From JAEUUM01 sp038326165 (GTDB lineage Bacteria > Bacteroidota > Bacteroidia > Chitinophagales > Saprospiraceae): a DNA stretch of 48,376 nucleotides. The stretch spans positions 1 to 48,376 of the forward strand of contig JBBQJT010000021.1 in assembly GCA_038326165.1 (NCBI GenBank), written 5' to 3'. Every line of letters starts with the position of its first letter. The stretch's first letter is position 1. The notes under the pieces are model-generated. The model worked only from the letters and a program-made list of their open reading frames with translations. It had not been told where the DNA came from and made no database searches. The position numbers were made by a program, and so were the translations under genes. Below are positions 25,757-34,186 of this stretch, one piece after another.

Positions 25757-26850
25757 GGAATTGGGATGTATTGGGATTGATGTCCGGAAGTTCCCTAGAC
25801 GGAATGGATATTGCGCATTGTAAATTTACCACAGATGGCAGTGGAGATTCTTTTCACTTGGTCGAATGGACCATTGAATCAGGCGCCACCTATGCTTTTA
25901 GTGATATGTGGAAGGGGCAACTGAAAAATGCAAGCTATCTATCTTCTATGGATTTGATTGACTTGGATCGGAAATTCGGCACTTATACTGCTGATATTGT
26001 TTTAGACTTTTGTAGCAGAGCAGGAATCGAACCTGATTTTGTAGCTCTACACGGACATACAGTTTTTCATGAACCTTCAAAGGGTTTTACACTTCAGATA
26101 GGTCACCCAGGAAGCACAGCTGCCAAGACCAAAATGATAACCATTGGTGATTTTCGAAGTTCTGATGTTGCTTTAGGTGGACAAGGCGCACCTTTTGCAC
26201 CGATAGTTGACCAATATTGTTTCCCTGAGTGTGACATGATCTTTAATCTGGGAGGAATAGCCAATGTAACGCATCTTGAAAAAGGCTTTGTTGCCAAAGC
26301 ATTCGACTTGTGCCCTTGCAATCAAATCCTGAATCACTTTTCGCAAAAACTTGGCAAGAATTACGACAACAAAGGCGAAATTGCTCAAAACAACTCTATA
26401 GATTTTCAACTATCGAATATCCTGAAACAATGGAGTTATTATAACAAAGAACCACCGAAATCCTTGAGCAACCAGCAAGTAATGGATGGTTTTTTGGGCT
26501 TGTTTCCCAAAGATATTTTAGCTCCTATTGCAATTGCTACAATGACCAAACATTTGGCTGAACAGATTATAAACAGTATAAACACTTTTACAAAGACAAC
26601 TCCTAAGGTTCTCATTACAGGTGGAGGTGCGCACAATTTATATCTCCTTGACCTTATTCGGACGGGATGCCTTAAGGCCGACGTGTTGTTTCCAGATAAT
26701 AAACTGGTAGATTTTAAGGAATGTTTGCTCATGGCTTTGATGGGTTTACTGCGTTTGAATCAGCAGAATAATGTCCTAAAAGTTGTTACAGGTGCCTCTG
26801 CTGACCATTGCGCAGGTGCAGTATATTTTCATAAAAAAAGCATTGCATGA
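25753..26850 (+). CDS. anmK: Anhydro-N-acetylmuramic acid kinase
   Basis: The product is 365 residues, the normal length. AnmK opens and phosphorylates 1,6-anhydro-MurNAc to MurNAc-6-phosphate in cell-wall recycling. The N-terminal GLMSGSSLDGMDIA (residues 8-21) is the family signature; GGQGAPFAPIVDQY and the phosphate-binding ITGGGAHNLYL also match. It overlaps the cytochrome gene by ATGA at the front and the next gene by ATGA at the end. No MurNAc-6-P etherase (murQ) is in the window. Confidence 0.95.
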   Translation: MRNWDVLGLMSGSSLDGMDIAHCKFTTDGSGDSFHLVEWTIESGATYAFSDMWKGQLKNASYLSSMDLIDLDRKFGTYTADIVLDFCSRAGIEPDFVALHGHTVFHEPSKGFTLQIGHPGSTAAKTKMITIGDFRSSDVALGGQGAPFAPIVDQYCFPECDMIFNLGGIANVTHLEKGFVAKAFDLCPCNQILNHFSQKLGKNYDNKGEIAQNNSIDFQLSNILKQWSYYNKEPPKSLSNQQVMDGFLGLFPKDILAPIAIATMTKHLAEQIINSINTFTKTTPKVLITGGGAHNLYLLDLIRTGCLKADVLFPDNKLVDFKECLLMALMGLLRLNQQNNVLKVVTGASADHCAGAVYFHKKSIA

Positions 26851-27806
26851 ACCAAGATATGAAAGTAGTTGTCACTGGTGCTTCGCGCGGTTTGGGTAAG
26901 GCGGTTCTTAAGCATTTATCACAAATCAATGGACTAAAAATCAAAGGTGTATATCGTGAAATTCCGAAACCCGCAGAAAAATCAATTGAGAATGAGTTGT
27001 TTATTGGAGATATTCGGGATTTATTATTTCTGGATGAAATTGCAGAATGGGCAGATTTAATTATTCATTGTGCAGGATTGGTAAGTTATCAAACATGGGA
27101 AAGACAATCACTATTTACAACGAACCAGAAGGCAACAGGCCATTTAGTAGATGCAGCAATCAATCATTCTACTCGTTTGATTCACATAAGCAGCACAGCA
27201 GCTATAGGATTTCATGAAACAAATCCTTTATTGGATGATATTGCCATCCCGGATCCTGAGGGATTCATTACAGATTATGCTGAAAGCAAATGGTATGGAG
27301 AGTTAGAAGTTCATCGAGGAATAACAGAGGGACTCGATGCTGTAATAATAGCTCCATCAATTATTATTGGGCCACCAGAATACGAATTACAAACCGCTGT
27401 ATTTGTTGAACAAGCTGAGGCTGGCATGAAATATTGCCCATCAGGCAGCAATGGTTTTGTCGATATCAGAGATCTTGTTGAAGCAATTGTAAAATGTGTT
27501 TTTGAAAAGCCAAAAAACTCTAAGTACGTCGCCAACGGATTCAATATGAAGTGGATTGAATTTTTCACTTCTTTGCAAGGGCCTAAAATAAATGCCCAAG
27601 CAATTCCGATTCCTTCCTTTTTGATAGGGCTTGTATATTTAAAAGCATGGCTTTTTAGCATATTTGGCATCAGGAATAATTTACCAAAATCAGTACTCAA
27701 AGTTTTTCAAGCTGACTTTTCCTACCACTCCAATTTATTGACGGATGAGTTCAAGATTAAGTTTAGAGATTCAAAATCCACTTTGGCAAGTATGCTAATC
27801 AAATAA
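26847..27806 (+). CDS. NAD-dependent epimerase/dehydratase family protein
   Basis: The product is 319 residues of the extended SDR fold. The nucleotide-binding VVVTGASRGLGKAV lies at residues 7-20, LIIHCAGLVSY follows the fourth strand, SSTAAIG carries the catalytic Ser region and YAESK (about 143-147) is the YxxxK active site. The substrate is not evident: related proteins act on nucleotide sugars, dihydroflavonol-like compounds or sterols. Position next to glycosyltransferases would fit sugar modification, but this is inference. Met1 or Met5 could be the start. Confidence 0.85.
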   Translation: MNQDMKVVVTGASRGLGKAVLKHLSQINGLKIKGVYREIPKPAEKSIENELFIGDIRDLLFLDEIAEWADLIIHCAGLVSYQTWERQSLFTTNQKATGHLVDAAINHSTRLIHISSTAAIGFHETNPLLDDIAIPDPEGFITDYAESKWYGELEVHRGITEGLDAVIIAPSIIIGPPEYELQTAVFVEQAEAGMKYCPSGSNGFVDIRDLVEAIVKCVFEKPKNSKYVANGFNMKWIEFFTSLQGPKINAQAIPIPSFLIGLVYLKAWLFSIFGIRNNLPKSVLKVFQADFSYHSNLLTDEFKIKFRDSKSTLASMLIK

Positions 27807-27873
27807 GAATCTAATTGGCCATATATTTTAACCCAACAAAATCCAATTATAAGCGAATAGTGTATATAATAGT

Positions 27874-27881
27874 TACTTTTG
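27874..27881 (+). promoter_or_regulatory. Possible -7 promoter element
   Basis: TACTTTTG matches TAnnTTTG and lies 8 bases before the ATG of the glycosyltransferase at 27889, in the only sizeable gap (82 bases) of this operon. No good -33 TTG is seen, and transcription would start very close to or at the start codon, so the match may be chance. Confidence 0.3.
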
Positions 27882-27888
27882 CACCCGA

Positions 27889-28590
27889 ATGTTAAAAGCC
27901 ACAATTGATGTTGTAATTCCGGCTTACAACGAAGAAAAATCGGTCGGTCGTGTCATTGCGGATATTCCAAAAGATCTGGTGAGGCACATCGTTGTCGGGA
28001 ACAATGGAAGTACCGACAACACAGCGTACGTTGCCAAAGCTGAAGGAGCCATAGTTGTTAATGAAGACATGAAGGGTTATGGAAATGCTTGTCTTGCTGC
28101 ACTTAGTTGGATAGCAGATCGCGAGACCCATCCCGATATTATCGTTTTTATGGACGGAGATTATAGCGATCATCCTGAACAGTTAATTCTCTTGATTCGA
28201 CCAATTTTAGAAGATAATTATCAGATGGTTATTGGATCTAGAGCCTTAGGTAAAAGAGATAAAAAGTCGATGACAGTTCCACAAATATTTGGAAACTGGT
28301 TGGCTACAAATCTTATTCGCTTGTTCTATGGAGTCAGCTACACCGATCTTGGGCCATTTAGGGCTATAAAATATGAGGATTTGGTAAAATTGAATATGAA
28401 AGACAGAGATTTTGGTTGGACCGTTGAAATGCAGGTCAAAGCTGCCCGTTTGAAATATCGGTGTGCTGAAATACCCGTAGATTATAGGGCACGTATCGGT
28501 ATATCAAAGGTATCGGGCACAGTAAAAGGAACCATCATGGCAGGCTATAAAATCTTGTGGACAATTTTTAAACTTGCAATTACAAAGTAA
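27889..28590 (+). CDS. Family 2 glycosyltransferase (polyprenyl-phosphate sugar synthase-like)
   Basis: The product is 233 residues. It has the GT-A features of the DPM1/DPG synthase-like group: VVIPAYNEEKSVGRV (residues 8-22), NNGSTDNTA, and FMDGDYSDHP with the DxD metal site near residue 88. TDLGPFRAIK and FGWTVEMQVKAA are also typical. There is no clear membrane domain apart from a weak hydrophobic end (IMAGYKILWTIFKLAITK). Such enzymes transfer a sugar from a nucleotide to a lipid carrier; the GT-C-like protein two genes downstream would be a logical user of that carrier. This link is inference. Confidence 0.9.
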   Translation: MLKATIDVVIPAYNEEKSVGRVIADIPKDLVRHIVVGNNGSTDNTAYVAKAEGAIVVNEDMKGYGNACLAALSWIADRETHPDIIVFMDGDYSDHPEQLILLIRPILEDNYQMVIGSRALGKRDKKSMTVPQIFGNWLATNLIRLFYGVSYTDLGPFRAIKYEDLVKLNMKDRDFGWTVEMQVKAARLKYRCAEIPVDYRARIGISKVSGTVKGTIMAGYKILWTIFKLAITK

Positions 28591-28591
28591 A

Positions 28592-30070
28592 ATGGCTTTA
28601 TTAGCAGGTTTGGTATTTATTGTCTATAGTATCTGTATCGTCTTAATTGGATTATACTGTTTATCGCAATTGTATCTACTCTATTCCTACCTGCGCTTTT
28701 GGAAAAATAAAAAAATATCCATTCCACCAGCTGAGTTAGATGACAATCTTCCCGCAATTACTATCCAACTACCTATTTACAACGAAAAATATGTAGTTGA
28801 AAGGCTAATCGATTCAATAACTGCATTACAATACCCTACATCAAAACTTCAGATACAAATTCTTGATGACTCGGATGATGATACGATTGAAATCAGCAAA
28901 CTCAAAGTGGCCGAATACCAAAATAAAGGCTTTGACATTGTTTTGATCAATCGCAAAGAAAGAACTGGATTTAAGGCAGGTGCATTAAAATATGGAATGG
29001 AAACTGCAAAATCTGAATTCATTGCAGTTTTTGATGCCGACTTCATACCTGACTCTGATTTTTTGCTTCGAGTTATTCCATACTTTGAGGATCCACAAGT
29101 AGGTGTTGTGCAAACAAGATGGGAGCATTTGAATCAGAAATACAATTTTCTCACCCAACTTCAAGCGATACAACTCAATGTTCATTTTACCATAGAACAG
29201 ACCGGTAGAATGGCATCCCATTATCTCCTTCAATTCAATGGAACAGCAGGAATATGGCGCAAAACAACCATTATTGACGCTGGAGGTTGGCAAAGTGACA
29301 CCCTCACTGAAGACTTGGATCTAAGTTACCGAGCGCAATTTAAAAATTGGAAAATAAAGTTTCTTGAAGAAATTGGTGCACCAGCTGAATTACCTGTTGA
29401 AATGATTGGACTGAAATCTCAGCAATTCCGATGGATGAAAGGAGGTGCTGAATGCGCTAAAAAACTTACTGGCCCACTTTGGAAATCTGACCTTAGTTTT
29501 GGTCAAAAAATAATGGGGACCGCCCATCTATTGGCAAGTTCAATTTTTGTCCTGGTTTTTCTTACGGGAACTATTTCAATATTTTTGTTCTTTTTTAATC
29601 ATTTAATCGATTATGATTTGAGTTTGTTCCGATACTCAATGTTGAGTTGGGCCATTATTATTCTGGTTTATTACGCGGCAAATTTTAACACTCGAATTGC
29701 TGTAAACCCAACATTCAAAGATTATTTGATATTTCTGATAAGATTTCCAGCATTTTTGACATTGTCAATGGGACTATCTTTTCACAATTCCATTGCCGTT
29801 TGGGAAGGGTTTACTGGAAAGAAGAGTTCATTCATTCGCACACCGAAGTATGATATCAAAGCCTCAAAGATTAATTTGCATTCACTGGCTTATTTATCGC
29901 ATAAAATACCAGTTTCAACCTGGTTTGAAATAATACTCGGAATCATTTTTATTGTCATGTTTGTGGTAACATTTGTTGCTGGCTATTATTACAGTCTGAT
30001 TATATACTTAATGCTTGGCATTGGATATCTTGTTATTGGCATTATATCCATAATTGACTCCTACAGATGA
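28592..30070 (+). CDS. Membrane family 2 glycosyltransferase, cellulose-synthase-like
   Basis: The product is 492 residues from ATG 28592, one base after the previous stop; a TTG at 28574 would add six residues. One membrane helix (about 3-27) precedes the catalytic domain with ITIQLPIYNE, ILDDSDDD, FDADF (about 147), TEDLDLSYR (about 239) and QQFRWMKG (about 277), the D, DxD, TED and QxxRW set of processive GT2 enzymes. Several helices follow (about 305-335, 347-362, 385-400, 445-490). It probably transfers a glucose- or mannose-type unit at the inner membrane. Its stop overlaps the next start by ATGA. Confidence 0.9.
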   Translation: MALLAGLVFIVYSICIVLIGLYCLSQLYLLYSYLRFWKNKKISIPPAELDDNLPAITIQLPIYNEKYVVERLIDSITALQYPTSKLQIQILDDSDDDTIEISKLKVAEYQNKGFDIVLINRKERTGFKAGALKYGMETAKSEFIAVFDADFIPDSDFLLRVIPYFEDPQVGVVQTRWEHLNQKYNFLTQLQAIQLNVHFTIEQTGRMASHYLLQFNGTAGIWRKTTIIDAGGWQSDTLTEDLDLSYRAQFKNWKIKFLEEIGAPAELPVEMIGLKSQQFRWMKGGAECAKKLTGPLWKSDLSFGQKIMGTAHLLASSIFVLVFLTGTISIFLFFFNHLIDYDLSLFRYSMLSWAIIILVYYAANFNTRIAVNPTFKDYLIFLIRFPAFLTLSMGLSFHNSIAVWEGFTGKKSSFIRTPKYDIKASKINLHSLAYLSHKIPVSTWFEIILGIIFIVMFVVTFVAGYYYSLIIYLMLGIGYLVIGIISIIDSYR

Positions 30071-31377
30071 GTCAGCAATCAAACTCACATCCAGGCATAA
30101 AATATCTGCCTTTTCTAATTGTGACATTGGTTCTATACATTGGTTTTGCGATTGAACGAACAGATACCCTACAACTACTTTCTTTTTACACTTTGGCATT
30201 CGCTTTGTATTTATTTCTGCTTTTTCATGAAAAGACTCAAAGCCTAAAAATCATTTTAACAGCTTCGATTTCATGCGCCTTCTTACTTTGTTTTTCATTC
30301 CCAAAACTTTCGGATGATATTTACAGGTTCATTTGGGACGGTCGCTGTTGGTTGAATGGAATTCATCCTTTTTCGGCTACCCCACGCCAGATATTGGCTT
30401 TAAATATTGATGGTCTCGATAATAGCTTGTTTCAGAAATTGAATTCTAAAGACTATTTCACGATCTATCCACTTTGCAATCAGTTGATTTATGCATTTAC
30501 GGCAGGGCTCACCAATGATATATGGGTTCAAGCTTTTCTTTTGAAATTGATTTATTTTATCAGTCATTTGATCTCAATTAAGTACATACTTTTAATTTTG
30601 GAAGTGTGCAAGTTGCCCGCCAATAGAATAGCAGTAATTGCACTCAGTCCTTTATTTCTAATAGAAACAACGGGCAACCTTCATCCCGAAGTTTTGATGA
30701 TCGCAATGTTATCGGTAGGTATCTATTTTATGATTAAGGGCAAAATTCTGCAATCGGCGTTTTATTGGACTTTATCTATTTGTTCAAAAATGCATCCCCT
30801 GTTATTGCTTGCAAGTCTAGTATTTAGGAAAAACATCAAGCAAAACTTCTTGCTTGGCATTTTAATCGCCTTTTTCACCTTGGTCATGTGGGCCCCATTG
30901 GTTGTCAGTACTGCTTTCTTTTCGAGTTTAGATTTGTATTTTCGCAAATTTGAATTCAATGCAAGTATTTATTATCTCTGTCGTGAAATAGGCTACCAAC
31001 AAAAGGGTTATAACATGATCCAATATATAGGTCCTTTGCTTGGTGGTGCAACTGTGATTATTTGCTTGGCCATTTCCTGGTATAAGCGGAAAGAAGAACA
31101 AGCCTTCTCGGCGATGGAATACATGTTTTTTACATGGCTGCTATTAACCACCACCGTCCATCCATGGTATCTGATTATAGGAATTTTTCTTGCCAGTTTT
31201 ACGGGCAACGTAATTGCTATTTTATGGTCACTCTGGATATTTTATTCGTATCACAATTATGGGAATGCTATATTTCACGAAAATCCGATCATCACACTTT
31301 ATTTTTATTTGGGTTTGTGCATCAGTATTATACTTTGGAGAATCGTGTTCAAGAATTTAAGATATGCCAGAGCTTGA
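30067..31377 (+). CDS. Polytopic GT-C-type glycosyltransferase-like protein
   Basis: The product is 436 residues with about 10-12 predicted hydrophobic segments. The first long loop carries SDDIYRFIWDGRCWLNGIHP (about 82-101), the acidic-pair pattern of GT-C enzymes that use polyprenyl-phosphate sugars, related to the GT87/mannosyltransferase group. Other polar motifs lie at the membrane surface (TGNLHPEVLM, SKMHPLLLL, TTVHPWYL), in keeping with that fold. Function is assigned by fold only. It sits directly after two GT2 genes, with a four-base overlap at the start and a 14-base overlap with the helicase. Confidence 0.75.
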   Translation: MSQQSNSHPGIKYLPFLIVTLVLYIGFAIERTDTLQLLSFYTLAFALYLFLLFHEKTQSLKIILTASISCAFLLCFSFPKLSDDIYRFIWDGRCWLNGIHPFSATPRQILALNIDGLDNSLFQKLNSKDYFTIYPLCNQLIYAFTAGLTNDIWVQAFLLKLIYFISHLISIKYILLILEVCKLPANRIAVIALSPLFLIETTGNLHPEVLMIAMLSVGIYFMIKGKILQSAFYWTLSICSKMHPLLLLASLVFRKNIKQNFLLGILIAFFTLVMWAPLVVSTAFFSSLDLYFRKFEFNASIYYLCREIGYQQKGYNMIQYIGPLLGGATVIICLAISWYKRKEEQAFSAMEYMFFTWLLLTTTVHPWYLIIGIFLASFTGNVIAILWSLWIFYSYHNYGNAIFHENPIITLYFYLGLCISIILWRIVFKNLRYARA

Positions 31378-33268
31378 TTTAAATATTCACTATTACAACT
31401 TGCTTGAAGGCTTGAAAGCTGAAAGGGAAGAAGAATTGGTGCAACATCGGCAGTTTATGGAAAGCTTGCCTTTGAAGGAACGCATTGAAACTGGATATTG
31501 TATTCAACCCATTATTCTGAACGAGATTGGCTTCACGCTCGGTAACAGAGCCACGATTATTTTAGATTTAAAAAAACCGATTCTTTCTCACTCTCCTATA
31601 CAATCAGGCAGGCCAGTTGTAATTTACGAAGTAATTTCAAGTGGCAAACGAAATGAGATACGTGGTACCTTGCATGCTGTGAGTCCAGTTCAAATAAAAA
31701 TTTATCTCAGCAGTAAGGAGCATCCAGAATGGTTAGAAACCTCAACCTTAGGAATAGAAGTTGACTTTGATGAACGCACTTTCAAATTGATGGAGATGGC
31801 CCTCAACAATGCCATCAATGATCCCAAAAAATCATTGGAGCGCTGGAAAAATATTTTTCAAGCTCATGTTGTACCTGATTTTACGCAACGTGTTTCTGAG
31901 CCTCTCCCGTCATTAAATTCTTCTCAAAATAACGCAATACAACATATTGCCTGTGCAGATGAATTAGCTATAGTACACGGACCTCCAGGTACTGGAAAAA
32001 CTACAACTTTAATTGGCGCTATCAAGAACTCCTTAATAACTGAACAACAAGTTTTGGTTTGCGGACCCAGCAATATTTCCGTTGATGTGATTGTAGAAAG
32101 ATTGGCAAAGGAAGGAATAAGCGTTGTTAGAATTGGCAATCTATCCAGAATGGATGAATCGCTCCTGGAGCACAGCTTGGATGCAAGAGTAGAAACACAC
32201 CCTGAATTTACACATATTCGTAAAATAAAACTGGAGGCTGCTCAACTTCGAAGGGAAGCTGGTCAATATAAAAGAAAAGCAACTCATGATCTCACAAGAG
32301 AAAGGCAAAGACTCCGAAAAGAAGCGAAAGACCTTGATGCATGGGCTATTGAATTGGAAGAAAGAATAATTAACTCCGTGATAGAAAGTAGCAGTGTGGT
32401 TGCAACAACCTTAAGCTCCTATGCCAACTCGGAATTATACAAAAGAAGATTTAAGACCTTATTTATAGATGAAGCATCGCAGGCACACGAAGCCCTATGC
32501 TGGCTAGTTCTGCCTTACATCAAAAAAATGGTATTATTTGGTGACCCACTGCAGCTCTCCCCTACAGTTAAATCATACAAGGCTGAAAAACTGGGTTTTG
32601 GTAAAACATTGCTTGAAAACTGTATCGATCAAGGAGTGCCTTCAACTTTATTGAGAATCCAATACAGGATGCATAATGCTATCATGCAATTTTCAAATGA
32701 ATGGTTTTACAAAGGTAAATTGATCAATGCTGAATCTATTGCTGAGCAAAAACAATTGAATGAAACTTTGGTCTTTATTGACACAGCTGGTACTGGATTT
32801 CAGGAAGAAACAGAACTAAAAAAAGGATCAAAATTTGGGAGCAAATACAATCCAGGGGAATGGAACATACTTCGTGAACACATTCTACTGTTGAATTCGA
32901 ACGAAGAACTAAAAGGCAATGGTATTACAATAATAACGCCATACAGAGCCCAAACCGTGTATATTAGAGATGCTATTAGATCAGAAAATGAACTTAAAAA
33001 ACTTACAATCAACGTTTCTACAATTGACGGTTTTCAAGGGCAAGAAAATGATATTGTAATTATCAGTTTAGTACGATCCAATGATACTGGAGAAATTGGA
33101 TTTTTAAAAGAATATCGGAGATTGAATGTAGCAATGACCAGAGCCAAAATACATTTAGCCATCATCGGTGATAGTGGTACATTAGGTGAGGATCAATTTT
33201 ATAGAAAACTGATTGAATACGTTGAGCTGAATGGTTGCTATAAATCCGCTTACCAATACATGCAATAA
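31364..33268 (+). CDS. SF1B helicase, UPF1/IGHMBP2-like
   Basis: The product is 634 residues. Helicase motifs appear in order: Q-motif region SLNSSQNNAI, Walker A GPPGTGKTT (about 205-213), VVATTLSSY, DEASQ (about 368), GDPLQLSP (about 393), QYRMH (about 432), TPYRAQ, STIDGFQGQENDIVI and RRLNVAMTRAK (about 585). The N-terminal about 170 residues resemble the beta-barrel of the IGHMBP2/SMUBP-2-like group, and the helical arm about 285-335 is the 1B/1C insert. It would unwind RNA or DNA 5'-3'. Its start lies inside the end of the GT-C gene, so it is cotranscribed with the glycosyltransferases. Confidence 0.93.
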   Translation: MPELDLNIHYYNLLEGLKAEREEELVQHRQFMESLPLKERIETGYCIQPIILNEIGFTLGNRATIILDLKKPILSHSPIQSGRPVVIYEVISSGKRNEIRGTLHAVSPVQIKIYLSSKEHPEWLETSTLGIEVDFDERTFKLMEMALNNAINDPKKSLERWKNIFQAHVVPDFTQRVSEPLPSLNSSQNNAIQHIACADELAIVHGPPGTGKTTTLIGAIKNSLITEQQVLVCGPSNISVDVIVERLAKEGISVVRIGNLSRMDESLLEHSLDARVETHPEFTHIRKIKLEAAQLRREAGQYKRKATHDLTRERQRLRKEAKDLDAWAIELEERIINSVIESSSVVATTLSSYANSELYKRRFKTLFIDEASQAHEALCWLVLPYIKKMVLFGDPLQLSPTVKSYKAEKLGFGKTLLENCIDQGVPSTLLRIQYRMHNAIMQFSNEWFYKGKLINAESIAEQKQLNETLVFIDTAGTGFQEETELKKGSKFGSKYNPGEWNILREHILLLNSNEELKGNGITIITPYRAQTVYIRDAIRSENELKKLTINVSTIDGFQGQENDIVIISLVRSNDTGEIGFLKEYRRLNVAMTRAKIHLAIIGDSGTLGEDQFYRKLIEYVELNGCYKSAYQYMQ

Positions 33269-33269
33269 A

Positions 33270-33298
33270 AAAGGGAATTGACAGTGTCAATTCCCTTT
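33270..33298. terminator. Strong bidirectional terminator
   Basis: AAAGGGAATTGA and TCAATTCCCTTT form a 12-bp perfect stem around CAGTG. It is preceded by A6 and followed by TTTAATATTT, so it works in both directions. It separates the convergent helicase and gldN genes, whose stops lie 50 bases apart. Confidence 0.92.
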
Positions 33299-33318
33299 AA
33301 TATTTCTAGTAAATCATT

Positions 33319-34176
33319 CTAATATTCCCAAAGATCATGTTCCCAGTTGAATATATTTGATTTGATTACTTCGCCTTCCATCAAAGCGTCAACTCCACTC
33401 ATGTAGTCTTGGATACGATTATCCTTAACATTGGATTCTTTGTAAACAAATGAACTGAAATAGCGCATTTCCATAAAATCTTCCCATGTAATAGGTGATG
33501 CATCATTGTCTTCAAGAAAAACTCGATGTTTTGCCAGCTCTTTTCTCATATGAGGATAGTAAACCCAAAAGAAGACATCTTCATATTTAAAGTTACCGTT
33601 ATCGTCATAGACATCTCTGATTGGAGCTAAACCCAATATTCTGACGTTCAACATAGAAGTCTCAGAGTCAAAATACCAGATTTCTTTAACTCTGATACGT
33701 TTGAAATCTTCAACGTTTACTTCGTTAGGTACAATTTTAATGCTTTCCTCATAAGTCTCAGGATCAAATACTGGAACGGTATCCATTCTAAGTAATTTTC
33801 CTTCAATTTCCTTCGGTGTCATTACAATTGAGAATTTGTCATTCACAGTGCTGTAAGCCTTAAAGGTACCATTCTTTACATTATCAAGAACGATTTTGGC
33901 AAACGGCTCCTCAGGATAGCTGAATGGAAAATTCATTTTCTCACGAAGATCAAGAACACGCCAAATGCGCTTCTCCCACATCAAGTCGGCTTCACGAGGT
34001 TTGTCATAGGCCAAGATGCGTTTTTCAACGTTCAAGGTCCTTTCGACGATATCATCTAACGGCGCCTCATCGGTTACCGTAGATTCTGTAATTGTTTCAG
34101 GTTCTTGTGCTTGAACAGTTGTTGCAATTGTGATGCAAGCTGTCAACATAAGAAATCTAACAAAGAACTTAATCAT
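33319..34176 (-). CDS. gldN: T9SS ring component GldN/PorN
   Basis: The product is 285 residues with signal peptide 1-23 (ending VQAQ). Family-typical blocks are visible: ADLMWEKRIWRVLDLREKMN, IWYFDSETSMLNVRILGLAP and FFWVYYPHMRKELAKHRVF. GldN forms, with the lipoprotein GldK, the periplasmic ring under the outer membrane of the type IX secretion system. It is the last gene of the porP-gldK-gldL-gldM-gldN unit, 10 bases after gldM, and is followed by the terminator at 33270-33298. Confidence 0.96.
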   Translation of the reverse strand: MIKFFVRFLMLTACITIATTVQAQEPETITESTVTDEAPLDDIVERTLNVEKRILAYDKPREADLMWEKRIWRVLDLREKMNFPFSYPEEPFAKIVLDNVKNGTFKAYSTVNDKFSIVMTPKEIEGKLLRMDTVPVFDPETYEESIKIVPNEVNVEDFKRIRVKEIWYFDSETSMLNVRILGLAPIRDVYDDNGNFKYEDVFFWVYYPHMRKELAKHRVFLEDNDASPITWEDFMEMRYFSSFVYKESNVKDNRIQDYMSGVDALMEGEVIKSNIFNWEHDLWEY

Positions 34177-34186
34177 GTGTTCTCTT

